Part shown: positions 1-9,658 of the stretch, in pieces | Position numbering within the stretch: position 1 is the stretch's first letter | How the letters are laid out: every line of letters starts with the position of its first letter | Origin: Burkholderia cepacia | Lineage (GTDB): Bacteria; Pseudomonadota; Gammaproteobacteria; Burkholderiales; Burkholderiaceae | Length of the DNA stretch: 64,000 nt | Direction: 5' to 3' | Assembly (NCBI RefSeq): GCF_001718835.1 | Contig: NZ_CP013444.1 | Coordinates: 2,294,001-2,358,000, forward strand | Program-made: the position numbers and the translations under genes | The notes under the pieces: model-generated | Databases searched by the model: none | What the model saw: the letters and a program-made list of their open reading frames with translations, nothing else | Told to the model about the DNA's origin: nothing

Positions 1-207
1 GGCGAGCTTGTTGGAGAAGTACTGATACACGGAGCCAATACTGACACCGGCAACCCTGGCAAACTCATTGGTTGTAAATCCCGACCATCCTAGAGCATCC
101 AGAACGTGAGCACCCGCTTTGACAATCACTTCCACCGTCGCCCGTGAACGCGCTTGGCTCGGAGCTTTCCGCCTTGCGGATGTGGCGTCAGAAACGCGAG
201 TAGACAT
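1..207 (-). CDS. TetR-family regulator, N-terminal part (runs off the window)
   Basis: The reverse strand from the ATG at 205-207 stays open for 69 codons to the window edge. The predicted start is MSTRVSDATSARRKAPSQ, a basic leader, followed by a TetR helix-turn-helix: ARVAGVSIGSVYQYFSNKLA at the cut end is the classic recognition-helix segment. The ligand-binding domain lies outside the window, so ligand and target are unknown. It is divergent from the DinB-family gene starting at 276, with a 68-bp gap that could hold a shared operator. Family call is firm; function is not. Confidence 0.85.
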   Translation of the reverse strand, partial: MSTRVSDATSARRKAPSQARSRATVEVIVKAGAHVLDALGWSGFTTNEFARVAGVSIGSVYQYFSNKLA

Positions 208-656
208 GCTAACTCCAACCGAAAATAATGTAGGCCAAGCTCACATATTATTGGACACAAGAAAGGGGGGCTTGTATGGACTCGAACAATCTCTTGTTCA
301 AAATGCTCCACTACCAGGCCTGGGCGAATGATGAAATGTTCGAGGCAATGAAGGGACTCGATGCCGGGCAGTATGCCGAGGAGCGCCAATCTGCGCTCAA
401 ATTGATGAACCATTGCCTCGTCGTGAACAAAATCTTCGCAGCGCATCTGGTTGGCGATCGTCACGGCTTTGCCGCCGACAAAACACCCGAGACGCCCAAG
501 CTCAATGAGTTGCGTATAGAAGTCGCAATCCTCGACCGTTGGTATCTCGATTACGTGAAAATGGCTACGCAGACGTGACCCTGACCCAAGAAATAGTCCG
601 GTGCAAAAGTAGAGAAATTCGGCATGATGTGTCCAAGCGGACACGAAGGCCATGCC

Positions 657-923
657 ATGAAGACGAGCAAATTTACGGAAGAGCAGATCGCATTTGCCCT
701 GAAGCAAGCCGAGCTGGGTACGAAGGTCGAGGAGATCTGCCGCAAACTCGGAATAAGCGAGGCGACTTTCTACAACTGGAAGAAGAAATTCGGAGGGTTG
801 GGGCCTTCTGAGCTGCGCCGCTTGCGCCAGCTCGAAGAAGAAAACGCGAAGCTGAAACGGCTTGTGGCGGACCTGAGCCTGGACAAGGCCATGCTGCAGG
901 ACGTACTCGCAAAAAAGCTCTGA
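657..923 (+). CDS. IS3-family transposase OrfA
   Basis: 88 residues starting MKTSKFTEEQIAFALKQAE. The N-terminal half is a helix-turn-helix (VEEICRKLGISEATFYNWKK) and the C-terminal half a leucine-zipper-like coiled coil (LRRLRQLEEENAKLKRLVADL). OrfA binds the terminal repeats. It ends with TGA at 921-923, just after an A6G slippery stretch, so the full transposase would be the OrfAB fusion produced by -1 frameshifting. OrfA itself looks intact. Confidence 0.88.
   Translation: MKTSKFTEEQIAFALKQAELGTKVEEICRKLGISEATFYNWKKKFGGLGPSELRRLRQLEEENAKLKRLVADLSLDKAMLQDVLAKKL
911..917 (+). other. Programmed -1 frameshift heptamer A_AAA_AAG
   Basis: In the orfA frame the codons read GCA AAA AAG CTC TGA, which places the heptamer exactly as A_AAA_AAG two codons before the orfA stop. 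A -1 slip leads into the orfB frame (ALKPARRRMLIDEL...). This is the known way IS3-family elements make OrfAB. The position is read directly; use in vivo is inferred. Confidence 0.8.
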
Positions 924-940
924 AGCCTGCCCGTCGGCGC

Positions 941-1798
941 ATGTTGATCGATGAATTGCGTGATCGCTATCGAACCAGCCTGACGAAGACTTGCGCGTTG
1001 TTTGGCATGTCTCGTTCGCTGTATCGGTATCAGTCGGTTGCGCGTGATTCGTCGGCGCTGCTCATGCGTATCAAGGAAATCACCGCCACGCGCGTGCACT
1101 ATGGGTATCGGCGCGTTCACGTGGTCCTGTGACGGGAAGGCTGGCGAGATAACTGCAAGCGCGTCTACAGGCTGTATCGGGCGGAGGGCCTTTCACTGCG
1201 GCATAAGCGGCCGCGACGTAACAAATCGGCTCGGCTGCGACAGCCCAAGCATATCGTGACCGCGATCAACGAAATCTGGAGCATGGATTTCGTTGCGGAT
1301 GCACTGTTCGACGGGAGACGTCTACGGACACTGACCGTCGTCGACAACTACACCCGGGAATGCCTGGCCATCGAGGTCGGACAAAGTCTGAAGGGGGAGC
1401 ATGTAGTCGAAGCGCTGACGCGTATTACTGCCATGCGCGGGCACCCCGCCACGATCAAGGTCGACAATGGCAGCGAGTTCATTTCTAAGGCAATGGATCG
1501 CTGGGCCTATGAACATGGCGTTGAACTGGATTTCAGCCGACCGGGCACGCCCACTGACAACGCCAAGGTTGAAAGCTTCAACGGGCGCTTCCGGCAGGAG
1601 TGTCTGAACGCACATTGGTTCTTGTCATTGGCTGACGCGCAGAGCAAAATCGACGACTGGCGCACGTACTATAACGAGGTTCGTCCCCACTCCGCATTGC
1701 AGTGGATGACACCCGCCGAATTCGCCCGTCAGGCAAGAGAATCCGCCTCGTCTGACAACTCAACCAAGCCGGAAATCTCCACTTCCGACCGGGACTAA
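941..1798 (+). pseudogene. IS3-family transposase OrfB with an internal stop codon
   Basis: The rve/DDE integrase frame opens with MLIDELRDRYRTSLTKTCAL and ends with a TGA at 1130-1132 (VVL-stop-REGWRDN), then continues in the same frame to 1798. The downstream part keeps the catalytic core: IWSMDFVAD (first D), IKVDNGSEF (second D) and DNAKVESFNGRF (E). The stop is most simply a CGA to TGA change. The catalytic domain lies entirely after it, so this copy can transpose only by readthrough or help in trans. Clear terminal repeats and target duplication show it moved before the mutation arose. Confidence 0.82.
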
Positions 1799-2229
1799 TT
1801 CTGGTTCAGGGTCAGACGATGCTGTCCCAATCAGTGCCCTTCGTCTTTACCGATGGTGACAATGGGTACATGACGTGCGAAGAAATGCTGACTCATCTCA
1901 TCACTCACGGCGGTTATCACCGAGGCGAACTGGGAAGGCTCATGACCTTGGCTGCCTCCCGATCGGGACAGGGAATAAAATTGTCATGGGATACTTACGC
2001 GGCCCACCTTCATAGAATAGAACCCATGCACAGACTACAGGGAAAGGCGAATGCAACGGAAGCAGCTACTCATAGGCGACATTCCTAACGCTTTGTATAG
2101 CCCAGTGTGTCGCCAACTAAACATTAGTCTGCCATCTCAATTTTGTGAGCGATGTTCCGCGGCACGATTCCAACATAATCATCTGCATTATTTACACGTT
2201 GGCAGTATCGTGAAGCCGCATACAGGTTA

Positions 2230-2565
2230 CTAGCACGTATCGATTCCATTCGCCTTGCAGGTCTCGAAAGAGTAGAAATTGGCACTGGTCCATGCGTCGG
2301 CGACCGCATCAGAAAATAGCCAGCCCTTGCGACTGAAAGCAAACAGTCTAATCACGTTCTCACACTGATCGTTGAATATCGGCCAGTTACCGTTCTCGAC
2401 GTAGCTGGCCAATTTCGGCCAATAACTGCTCATGTATTGCATCGCCCCGCCCGGCAGGCACGACGGCAAGAAGTTCGGCAGAGGCTCTATCGGCACGTGT
2501 TCGACGGTAGCAAGCACACAGCCCTGTCTCGTGCACGCAATCGCAGTCTTCGCTCCAGCTTCCAT
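2230..2565 (-). CDS. Hypothetical protein, possibly truncated
   Basis: 111 residues with no family I recognise. There are several cysteines (RQGCVLAT, LPSCLPGG, NDQCENV, FETCKAN, terminal C) and two aromatic-rich stretches (MQYMSSYWPKLASYV and VADAWTSANFYSFETCKAN), which suggests a small disulphide-bonded, possibly exported domain. No signal peptide precedes it; an in-frame TAG sits two codons upstream of the chosen ATG. The IS66 remnant begins about 75 bp upstream, so the original 5' end may have been removed. Codon use is not clearly foreign. It could be a gene fragment. Confidence 0.4.
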   Translation of the reverse strand: MEAGAKTAIACTRQGCVLATVEHVPIEPLPNFLPSCLPGGAMQYMSSYWPKLASYVENGNWPIFNDQCENVIRLFAFSRKGWLFSDAVADAWTSANFYSFETCKANGIDTC

Positions 2566-2639
2566 TGCAAACTATGCGCTTCAGATGCGAACGGCTTGAA
2601 GGATAACATTACTGGGCGCGCCGCCTGCAGCTCGGGTAC

Positions 2640-3440
2640 GCCGCGGGATCAAGACTGTTCAGGCGCGCAGCGTTGATCAGGCTATACATCGCCGGCGGCA
2701 CGTTCGCCACCAGAGTCGGCACCAGCGAACAGATAATTCGGTCCTCGAGGGCGCCGCCGCGCAGCGCTCTGTCGATGATTAAGTTGGTCGATTTCCCCAC
2801 GCCCATCACTGCAATCGTAGACGAACGCCGGCCCCTGGCTCAGCGTGCACTGAATCGCTTTGGTTGTATCGGATTTCGCCGAGAATGTGGCGAGCGTCGC
2901 TTCGACTCAGCGCTTCATGTTGTCGAGAAGCAGTACGGCTTGTGCTTGCGCACGCGTCGGCACTCGTCCAGCGGCGTGCCGCGAATCTGCTCTGAGCTTG
3001 TAGAGGGCGTCGATCCGGCGCAATGCCTGCTCCGTCACCGCGCTGGGACGAACGGCGTGCGGGTCGTGCGTGAGCCCATACAGGCAGCTTCCTGGATGAC
3101 ACGATCGCGATACAACTCGGCTTAGCCAGCGAACGCGTTGACCTGCAGCATGCCGGCGAAGTGAGCGAGATGCGGCTGCGGATGCTCGCTACGGCGATCA
3201 AGTGTATAGGCGCACCAGACCGCCGGCGGTTCGTCGAAGCCAGTCGAGCGCTTATCGCGCATGTAGACCCAGAGACGTCCGGTCTTCGTGCGGACATTAC
3301 CGTGCGCCAGTATCGGCAGCGGCGTGTCATCCGCGTGGACTTGTTACCGATCAGCACGTAACTGCCCATGCGTAACTACCTCATGCGTGACGCGGCTAGC
3401 TGCTGCTGCATTGATCGATCTGACCCTGCAGCAGAATTAG
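2640..3440 (-). pseudogene. IS66-family transposase TnpC remnant
   Basis: On the reverse strand, pieces in shifting frames read HADDTPLPILA, then TKTGRLWVYMRDKRSTGFDE and PPAVWCAYTLDRR, then HPQPHLAHFAGMLQVNAFAG followed by a stop, and finally MYSLINAARLNSLDP near 2640-2680. These are catalytic-domain and C-terminal landmarks of IS66 TnpC. Stops and frameshifts between them show it is dead. The 5' two thirds and the accessory genes are missing here. Boundaries are approximate. Confidence 0.8.
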
Positions 3441-3636
3441 CACCGGTCGGAAGTAGGGATCTCCGGATCCCGTTTGAGCAACCAGCCATACGGTTCAGAG
3501 CTTGGCAAGAGGTGCCTATACCTTCTAGCTGTGATTCAAATTCACACCTCGTTATCGAATTGTGCGCTAGCTTATCAGGCATGCAACCGACACAATATGG
3601 CCTTCCGGATCTTTTCCCTTGCTTTCAGGAGGTTCC

Positions 3637-4284
3637 ATGGATATCTCATCGGCGCTCATTGCCATACTCGCGGCACTCTTGGTCGGCGCCATAAGCCCGG
3701 GCCCAAGCTTCATTCTGGTTGTCAGGAATTCGCTTGGTTTGTCTCGAAGGGACGGGCTTGCTACAGCGATTGGAATGGGCGTTGGGGGAGTATGCTTCAG
3801 TGGCGTAGCCCTAGCGGGTCTATACACACTGCTGAATAGTGTGGAATGGCTGTATGGCGGACTCAAGGTGGCCGGCGGTGCATACTTGCTATATCTCGCT
3901 CTGAAAATCTGGCGCGGATCATCGGCGCCAATTGTGATTGACGGTGACCGGTCCGAGGCAGCGCCGAATTTCGGGAGATCAGTCTGGGCGGGGTTGACCA
4001 CCCAGTTGACTAACCCGAAAACAGCCATTGTTTACGGCAGCATTTTCGCGGCGCTATTGCCGCAAGAACCGCCATTGTGGTGCTATATCGTGTTACCACC
4101 GCTCGTCTTTGTAGTCGAAGCTGGGTGGTACGCAACTGTCGCAATGTGCTTCTCCGGGCATGGACTTCGACACCGCTACCTGAAATCGAAGGTTTGGATC
4201 GATCGCAGTGCTTCGGCAGCAATCGGTGTACTCGGATTCCGCCTGATACTCACCGCGCATAGGTGGACTGACCTACTGCACTGA
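3637..4284 (+). CDS. LysE/RhtB-family amino-acid exporter
   Basis: 215 residues from ATG 3637, chosen because AGGAGG at 3627-3632 sits directly upstream; a TTG 18 bases earlier would place the ribosome site inside the gene. The N-terminus MDISSALIAILAALLVGAISPGPSFILVVRNSL has the family PGP motif at the end of the first membrane helix, and about six hydrophobic segments follow. LysE/RhtB proteins export amino acids or related metabolites across the inner membrane; the substrate cannot be read here. It stands alone between an IS66 remnant and a gene-poor stretch. Length matches the family and nothing looks broken. Confidence 0.88.
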   Translation: MDISSALIAILAALLVGAISPGPSFILVVRNSLGLSRRDGLATAIGMGVGGVCFSGVALAGLYTLLNSVEWLYGGLKVAGGAYLLYLALKIWRGSSAPIVIDGDRSEAAPNFGRSVWAGLTTQLTNPKTAIVYGSIFAALLPQEPPLWCYIVLPPLVFVVEAGWYATVAMCFSGHGLRHRYLKSKVWIDRSASAAIGVLGFRLILTAHRWTDLLH

Positions 4285-4614
4285 GTTTGCAGAAACATGG
4301 TCGACTAGCAGAATGAATCGTATCAAAATTGCTTCATCAAGAGACAGATGCCGCAACCGTTTCGTCAAAGTGCACCGCTAACGCCTGCGAGGGGACTTCA
4401 ACTGCGCGTCGTGCTCGTTGACCATACTATTTGGTGCGCCGGGCATTCTCTGACTGAATAGCCCTAGTTGCTCGGCCTGCCGCGGCTTTTGTCGAGACTG
4501 CAGTGAGTGCCCGAGATTACGTTAGAATCCAATCCTCAGCACCCTAGCCTACCTCTCGCGTCAGACGCCATCCCAAAGACGTAACTATCTTGAAGTCGGA
4601 AACAGGCGATCACG
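4285..4614. other. Intergenic stretch, no feature seen
   Basis: About 330 bp between the LysE-type exporter and the convergent small-family gene. I see no open frame with family signature, no strong hairpin followed by a T run, and no terminal repeat. Confidence 0.5.
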
Positions 4615-5106
4615 CTACTTCATCTGCGCTCGAAGTTCACTGATCGTGAATTCGAGCTTTCCCGTTTCCACGGAGTCAAACGGACGTTGAAGGCTGGATA
4701 CCATCGCGCGCTGGAACCTTTCCCACGCCTCTGAGAACAGATAGGCGGGCACCGCTTCAAGCTGGGTGTCATACACGATCAATAGTCTTTCGAGCACTAC
4801 GAGATCCTGCTCAAGCAATGACCATCTCCCGACCGTCGAGGCCCGATCGATACATCGATCGATAATAGCTTCCGCCTCCTGAAACAATACGACATCAACT
4901 TCTTGCGCCATTAGGTTTTGAAGAAAGAACGTCAAGTAGACGGTCTTCGCGAGGTATCCGAGCTGTACCGCCCCACCATGGCCACTGCGGACCGCAGCGA
5001 GTGCTACGTGCCCTTCCAACGACAGTGCACGAACGTCGGCGTTACTCAAGGGTAACAACTCAGCTTTTGTGCGGCGCTTGCGCTTGATGCGGGGATTCCG
5101 GGTCAT
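4615..5106 (-). CDS. Small soluble protein, paralogous family copy 1 of 3
   Basis: 163 residues: a very basic N-terminus (MTRNPRIKRKRRTKAELLPL), then ADVRALSLEGHVALAAVRSG and a mostly helical body ending LERLLIVYDTQLEAVPAYLF...AWERFQ. Two more genes in the window (47707-48156 and 60046-60477) share the same order: basic tail, LLPL, R-x-LSL-x-x-H-x-ALA, a central acidic helix, and a D-x-QL-x-x-VP block. Similar proteins in Burkholderia are, as I recall, sometimes labelled Fis-family regulators, but I see no Fis helix-turn-helix. Function unknown; conservation of three copies argues that it is a real gene. Confidence 0.7.
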   Translation of the reverse strand: MTRNPRIKRKRRTKAELLPLSNADVRALSLEGHVALAAVRSGHGGAVQLGYLAKTVYLTFFLQNLMAQEVDVVLFQEAEAIIDRCIDRASTVGRWSLLEQDLVVLERLLIVYDTQLEAVPAYLFSEAWERFQRAMVSSLQRPFDSVETGKLEFTISELRAQMK

Positions 5107-5516
5107 ATTCTGAAGGATGCGTTATGTGCCTGCCGAACTCTATCCAACGATGGCCGATGACGGACGGGTTGCCCTGTCAGAACCGGCGACAGCTCAACGA
5201 TGGATCGCATGTTCACCACCGTAAGAACGGAATGCTCGATCCCGCCTTACTGTCGGGCAGGCGAAGGAAATCAACCCGCCCCCGCAGGCTCGGCGGAATC
5301 TGGTCTACGATGAGCCGTGCCCATGAGCGCCACATTCTACCCCCCACGAATGACTGTCTATTTGTCATCCAAATTAATAAAATTACCGAGCCTTACGGAA
5401 CTAAGAAACGGCCTCATAGCGCCCCGCAACAGCAGCTCGAGTCCCTGACGGGCGTGCATCAGTCCGTGCCCACGTGTACGCATTACTCGCTTCATGGTCA
5501 TTTCATATTGCATGGG
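5107..5516. other. Intergenic stretch, no confident gene
   Basis: A forward frame from 5124 is open, but its translation is basic, low in hydrophobic periodicity and lacks a ribosome site or family signature. I read the stretch as non-coding. Confidence 0.45.
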
Positions 5517-5792
5517 TTACCTGTACGCGTCCGCACCACAGACGGGATCGTGAGCTTGCCGATAGCTCAAAATAACAATCACGCTAGTCACCGTCGGACG
5601 GTGTGCGTCTCGACAATCGGAAATTGATTTTAGATCAGCGATTAACAAGAGCGAAACCGAAGACAGCGGAGCCCAATCCACGGCCAAATCCACCCCATCA
5701 AAGAGAGTTATTAAATACCTTGACTTATAAGCGCTGATCGCATCTGGGAAATCGGTATATTCCAGGACTCTAACAATATCTTCTGAAACCAT
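5517..5792 (-). CDS. Small hypothetical protein downstream of the bamA paralogue
   Basis: 91 residues from ATG 5792, preceded by GAAGG six bases upstream. It starts MVSEDIVRVLEYTDFPDAIS and includes a hydrophobic stretch (LSSVSLLLIADLKS). It lies 49 bp after the bamA-like stop on the same strand, so it could be co-transcribed. The second half is less protein-like than the first, and no family is recognised. It could equally be a gene fragment or a chance frame. Confidence 0.3.
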   Translation of the reverse strand: MVSEDIVRVLEYTDFPDAISAYKSRYLITLFDGVDLAVDWAPLSSVSLLLIADLKSISDCRDAHRPTVTSVIVILSYRQAHDPVCGADAYR

Positions 5793-5841
5793 CGTCACCC
5801 TTCAAAAATTATCTCACCTCCAGGCGCCTTCCCGGCCTGCA

Positions 5842-8154
5842 TCAAAACGATGTGCCGATTTGAAACTGGAATTTCTGATATTTATCGTCGACATGGTGCC
5901 CGATCGGAAAACCGAGACTTAACTTCAACGGCCCAATGGGCGATATCCAGGACAATCCCGCACCATACGAATATCGCAATCCGTTCGCGCCCGTGCTGTT
6001 GCCTTCGTTACCCCAGACGTTGCCGCCATCAATAAATGTGAATACGCGCAGTGTGCGATCGTACCCCGATCCTGGCAGTGGAATCGATAATTCAATATTA
6101 CCCACGACAAGCTTCGATCCGCCGATCGAGTCTCCGGTCTTCGTGTCGCGCGGACCGAGCGAACTCGTCTCATAGCCGCGCACGGAGCCGATCCCGCCAG
6201 CATAGTAGTTCTCGAATATCGGATATGGCTTCCCGCCGATTCCAGCGCCGTAGCCACCCTGAAAATTGAAGCCGAGCACGTAGCCGCGCGCGAACGAATA
6301 GTAATATTGAGCGTTGACGTCGGCCTTGTAGTATTGGGTCTTCGTAACTGGCATCCCATATTCCGACGATGCCTGCATGTAGTAGCCGCGGCTTGGCATC
6401 AACGCACTGTCGCGCGCATCACGCGACCAACTGACCGATATCGGCACGGTGTTCGACACGCTGCCAAAGGAGTTGACATAGTCAATGTAGCTTTGCGGTG
6501 TGCTTGAGTCGGTCCGCAGCCTATGCTGGTCAACGCCCATGCCGAAATACACCATGTCCGTCTCGGAGAACGGAATCCCGAACTTAACGTTCGCACCGGC
6601 CGTGATGATTCGGAAACTTGTGTCGCTCGATGACGAGTAATAGAGCGGAAACGTCGTCCGATAATAGACGCTGGTAATCCGCTGAATGCCGTCGATCGTG
6701 AAATACGGATCTGTCTGCGTGACTGTCAGCGTCCGGTAACTCTTCGCAGTATTCACACTCACGCCGAGGTTCGTGCCCGAACCGAATACGTTGTCTTGTG
6801 TCACTCCGGCCGTCAACACGACCTTGTCCGACGACGATAGGCCACCGCCAAGCGTCAACGATCCAGTTGGTTTCTCGGCAACCCTCATCTGCAGATCGAC
6901 CTGATCCGTTGCTCCTTCGATCGGCACGGTCGACACGTCGACATCGGTGAAATAACCGAGCCGGCTGATCCGTTCTTTCGATAGTGCGATGCGATTCGAG
7001 TCGAACCATGCATCCTCGAACTGGCGCATCTCGCGGCGGATCACTTCATCGCGCGTACGCGAGTTGCCGACGATGTTCACGTGGCGCACGTAGACGCGCT
7101 TGCCCGGATCAACCGCAAGCGTCAAATCGACCCGGTGCGCCGCTTGGTCGATGTCTGGCTGCGCATTCACCTTCGCAAACGCGTATCCGTATTCGCCGAG
7201 CTTGTCGACGATGGCCTTCGTCGTCCGTTGCAGCTTTTCCGCGGAAAAGCTGTCCCCCGCCTTCACGATCATCAGCCTGCGCAACTCAGCATCGCGGCCG
7301 AGCAGATCACCTGACAGTCGGATGTCGGATACGGTATAGGGTTCGCCTTCGTGAACGGAAAGCGTCAGATACATGTTCTTACGGTCCGGCGAGATGGACA
7401 CTTGAGTTGAATCGATGGTGAACTCGAGATAGCCGCGATTCAGATAGTACGCACGAACGTTTTCGAGATCACCCGTCAGCTTCTCCTTCGAGTAAAGATC
7501 GTTCTTCGTGTACCAACTCGACCACGTCGGTGTCGATAGCTGCATTTCTCCGAGCAGCGTGCTCGTGGAAAACACCTTGTTGCCGATGAAGTTGATCTGG
7601 CGGATCTCTGCATTCGGGCCTTCCGCGACCGAGAACAACAACGATACGCGGTACGCGTCGAGCGGTGTGACTGTGGTTTTCACCTCAGCCGCGTAGTAGC
7701 CGCGTGTCAGATATTGGCGTTTCAGTTCTTGCTCGGCTCGTTGAAGCAGCACACGATCGTAGGGCATACCCGCCGCTAGCCCGACGGACTTCATCGCCTT
7801 GGTCAGGTTGTCCTTATCGAATTCGCGCGTACCGTTGAAACCGACTTCGGCGATTGTTGGCCTCTCGACCACATCAATAACCAGCACACCGTCATCGATC
7901 GATACCTTGACGTCGCTGAAGAAGCCCGTCGCATACAATGCGCGAATAAGCGCTGTTCCCTGATCTTCCGTGAACGTGTCGCCGATTCTGACCGGCAGGT
8001 ACGAATCGACCGTACGCACTTCGATGCGCTTCAGTCCGTTGACTCGGATATCGCGAATCGTTGCCGACTGCGCACTATGTGCATAGCTGGGCACGATTCC
8101 GCCGCAGAGCAGCACCCCCAGGGTGGCAAATCTTTTCAGTGGTTGATTGGACAT
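5842..8154 (-). CDS. bamA: BamA-family outer-membrane assembly protein, stand-alone paralogue
   Basis: 770 residues from ATG 8154; an upstream TTG at 8184 is open but would put ten residues before the signal peptide MSNQPLKRFATLGVLLCGGIVPSYAHSAQSA. Five POTRA-type repeats span roughly residues 30-420, the first starting ATIRDIRVNGLKRIEVRTV. The rest is the 16-strand barrel, with FNFQGGYGAGIGGKPYPIFE, GGIGSVRGYETSSLGP (the VRGYE lid-lock motif) and a terminal F (FQFQIGTSF). BamA inserts beta-barrel proteins in the outer membrane. The essential copy normally sits with rseP, skp and lpxD; none are here, so this is an extra copy. The same island holds a giant barrel-anchored adhesin and a porin, possible clients. 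The gene looks intact. Confidence 0.92.
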   Translation of the reverse strand: MSNQPLKRFATLGVLLCGGIVPSYAHSAQSATIRDIRVNGLKRIEVRTVDSYLPVRIGDTFTEDQGTALIRALYATGFFSDVKVSIDDGVLVIDVVERPTIAEVGFNGTREFDKDNLTKAMKSVGLAAGMPYDRVLLQRAEQELKRQYLTRGYYAAEVKTTVTPLDAYRVSLLFSVAEGPNAEIRQINFIGNKVFSTSTLLGEMQLSTPTWSSWYTKNDLYSKEKLTGDLENVRAYYLNRGYLEFTIDSTQVSISPDRKNMYLTLSVHEGEPYTVSDIRLSGDLLGRDAELRRLMIVKAGDSFSAEKLQRTTKAIVDKLGEYGYAFAKVNAQPDIDQAAHRVDLTLAVDPGKRVYVRHVNIVGNSRTRDEVIRREMRQFEDAWFDSNRIALSKERISRLGYFTDVDVSTVPIEGATDQVDLQMRVAEKPTGSLTLGGGLSSSDKVVLTAGVTQDNVFGSGTNLGVSVNTAKSYRTLTVTQTDPYFTIDGIQRITSVYYRTTFPLYYSSSSDTSFRIITAGANVKFGIPFSETDMVYFGMGVDQHRLRTDSSTPQSYIDYVNSFGSVSNTVPISVSWSRDARDSALMPSRGYYMQASSEYGMPVTKTQYYKADVNAQYYYSFARGYVLGFNFQGGYGAGIGGKPYPIFENYYAGGIGSVRGYETSSLGPRDTKTGDSIGGSKLVVGNIELSIPLPGSGYDRTLRVFTFIDGGNVWGNEGNSTGANGLRYSYGAGLSWISPIGPLKLSLGFPIGHHVDDKYQKFQFQIGTSF

Positions 8155-8599
8155 GCGGTTGGTCGATGAGAGTCGAGCTGTCAAGTTTAGAATTCATCCG
8201 CACCGCTTCGGTTACCCCTCCATTAAAACCCATTACGTTTACTTTCTAAATATTTCCCACTTGATCGCTTAGTCTGCGCAATGCGGAATTCGTACCGGCG
8301 CATACGCATGTTGTGTGTCATATCAGATATGGAGGCGACCGGAGCGATGGTACATCGCGTGCGCATAGAGGGCCGAACACTGCTCGTAACGTGCGGAAAC
8401 ATCTCTACACGGCTACGTACATCACCGAATTTTCCGTTACGATCTAATGCGCCTCGAGTTTCATCGCCAAGGCAGGTTTCACGTCGGAGCAGTCACCGTG
8501 ACGATATAACCCGTCTTTTCGCTTCAAATTGCTGGGAGCGGTGAATGAGAAGATCCGCTCCTAATGGGTAGTTTCTTTGACCCGCATGCGCGTTTAGTA
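8155..8599. other. Region upstream of the bamA paralogue
   Basis: About 440 bp between the bamA-like start and the IS3 remnant. It must hold the bamA-like promoter; there are AT-rich segments near 8225-8265 but I cannot pick a convincing -35/-10 pair. No gene is seen. Confidence 0.4.
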
Positions 8600-9650
8600 T
8601 GGTGAAGGTTCAGAGTCCGTTCCAGAGAAGAAAAAAGCGATTCATCGAGGAGCAAATCATGGCATTTGAAGGAAGCCGAGGCGGGCCTGAAGCCGGCGGA
8701 GCTGTGCCGCCAATACGGCATCTCCGACGCGATCTACGACAGGTGGAAAGCGACGTTCGGTCGGATGACGGTCTCCGAAGCGCAGCATCTGAAGGAACTG
8801 GGGCAGGAGAACAAGCTCAAGCGCCTGTTGGCCGAATCGGTGCCAGGGAACGCCTCGCTGAGGGACCTGCTGGCCCAAAAGGAGCAAGCCCGCAAGTCCA
8901 GCGCTAAGCGGTCCGAGTATTGATGACCGAACGCGCCATGGGTACTACCCGCGCCAGCCGACTGGTAGGGATTTCGCGGTCGCCGTTCCGCTACGAATCA
9001 CGCCGCCGCGTTAACGACGAAGCACTGACTGGCCGGAGGATGGCCATCCCCGCGCAGAAACGCCGCGACGGCTATCGCCAAATTCACGTGCTGTTGCAGC
9101 GGGATGGCGGCGTTGCCAGCCGCAAGCGCATCTGGCGCCTGCACAGCAAGGGAGCCCGAGCATGCGCAAGCGGCGACGCACGCGTATTGCGGCTGTCGAG
9201 CGCACGGCGCTGCCATTGCCAATGGGCTCGGTTCAGCGTTGGTCGACGGATTTTCTGACGGGCTGGCCTATGGTCTGCGGTCTCGATGTCTGAGCGTGGT
9301 CGACAATTGCACGCGTGAAGGCTTGGTCATCGAGGTCGATACATCGCTGCCGGGCTTACGAGTGCAGAAAGTGCTCGAACGGCTCAAGAAAATGCGAGGC
9401 TTGTCTCATCCGTCACTGTGGACTACGGACCGGAGTTCGCTGGTAAGGTGATGGACGTATGGGCCTACGAAGCCGGTGCCACGCTGTCTTTCGTTCGGCT
9501 TGGCAAACCTGTGGAGAACGCCTATATCGAGAGCTTCAACTGGCGGTTCCGTGATAGATGCCTGAACCAGCACGGGTTCGTCCCCATACACCACACCAAG
9601 CGGCTGATTGAAATTTGCTCTAACGCAACTCTCTGTCGTATCAGGCAAGC
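8600..9650 (+). pseudogene. Degenerate IS3-family element (OrfA and OrfB broken)
   Basis: OrfA starts near KKRFIEEQIMAF, shifts frame (about 2 bp lost) and resumes LKEAEAGLKPAELCRQYGIS to the stop at 8921-8923. OrfB begins at 8923 (MTERAMGTTRASRLVGISRS), shifts near 9150, continues LSVVDNCTREGLVIEVD, shifts again near 9415, and resumes YGPEFAGKVMDVWAYEAGAT with ENAYIESFNWRFRD. The C-terminal end is lost at about 9600-9650, where high-GC DNA starts. At least three frameshifts make it inactive. Which IS it derives from is not determined. Confidence 0.85.
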
Positions 9651-9658
9651 TCGCTTAG

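Larger units (their letters stand above)
576..1814 (+). mobile_element. IS3-family element, IS407-like, 1239 bp with 4-bp target duplication
   Basis: The ends are imperfect inverted repeats: the left starts TGACCCTGACCCAAGAAATA and the right, read inward, starts TGACCCTGAACCAGAATTAG. GACG flanks both sides (572-575 and 1815-1818). Two overlapping transposase frames lie inside. A 4-bp duplication and a DDE transposase made by frameshifting fit the IS407 group of the IS3 family. The group name is inferred from architecture, not from a database match. Confidence 0.88.
276..2088 (+). pseudogene. DinB-family protein gene interrupted by an IS407-like element
   Basis: The 5' part (276-575) encodes 100 residues beginning MDSNNLLFKMLHYQAWANDE, the usual opening of a DinB/DfsA-type four-helix metal-binding protein. 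The 3' part (1819-2088) carries the metal-ligand region LITHGGYHRGEL. Removing the element at 576-1814 and one copy of the 4-bp duplication GACG joins ...KMATQT to MLSQS... in frame, giving about 189 residues, slightly longer than usual for the family. DinB-like proteins are often thiol-dependent enzymes or damage-induced proteins; the substrate here is unknown. The insertion falls mid-protein, so the gene should be inactive. Confidence 0.88.

Noticed and set aside
5124..5627. 167-codon forward frame
   Set aside because: No ribosome site, no motif, overlaps a better small reverse gene, composition like non-coding DNA.
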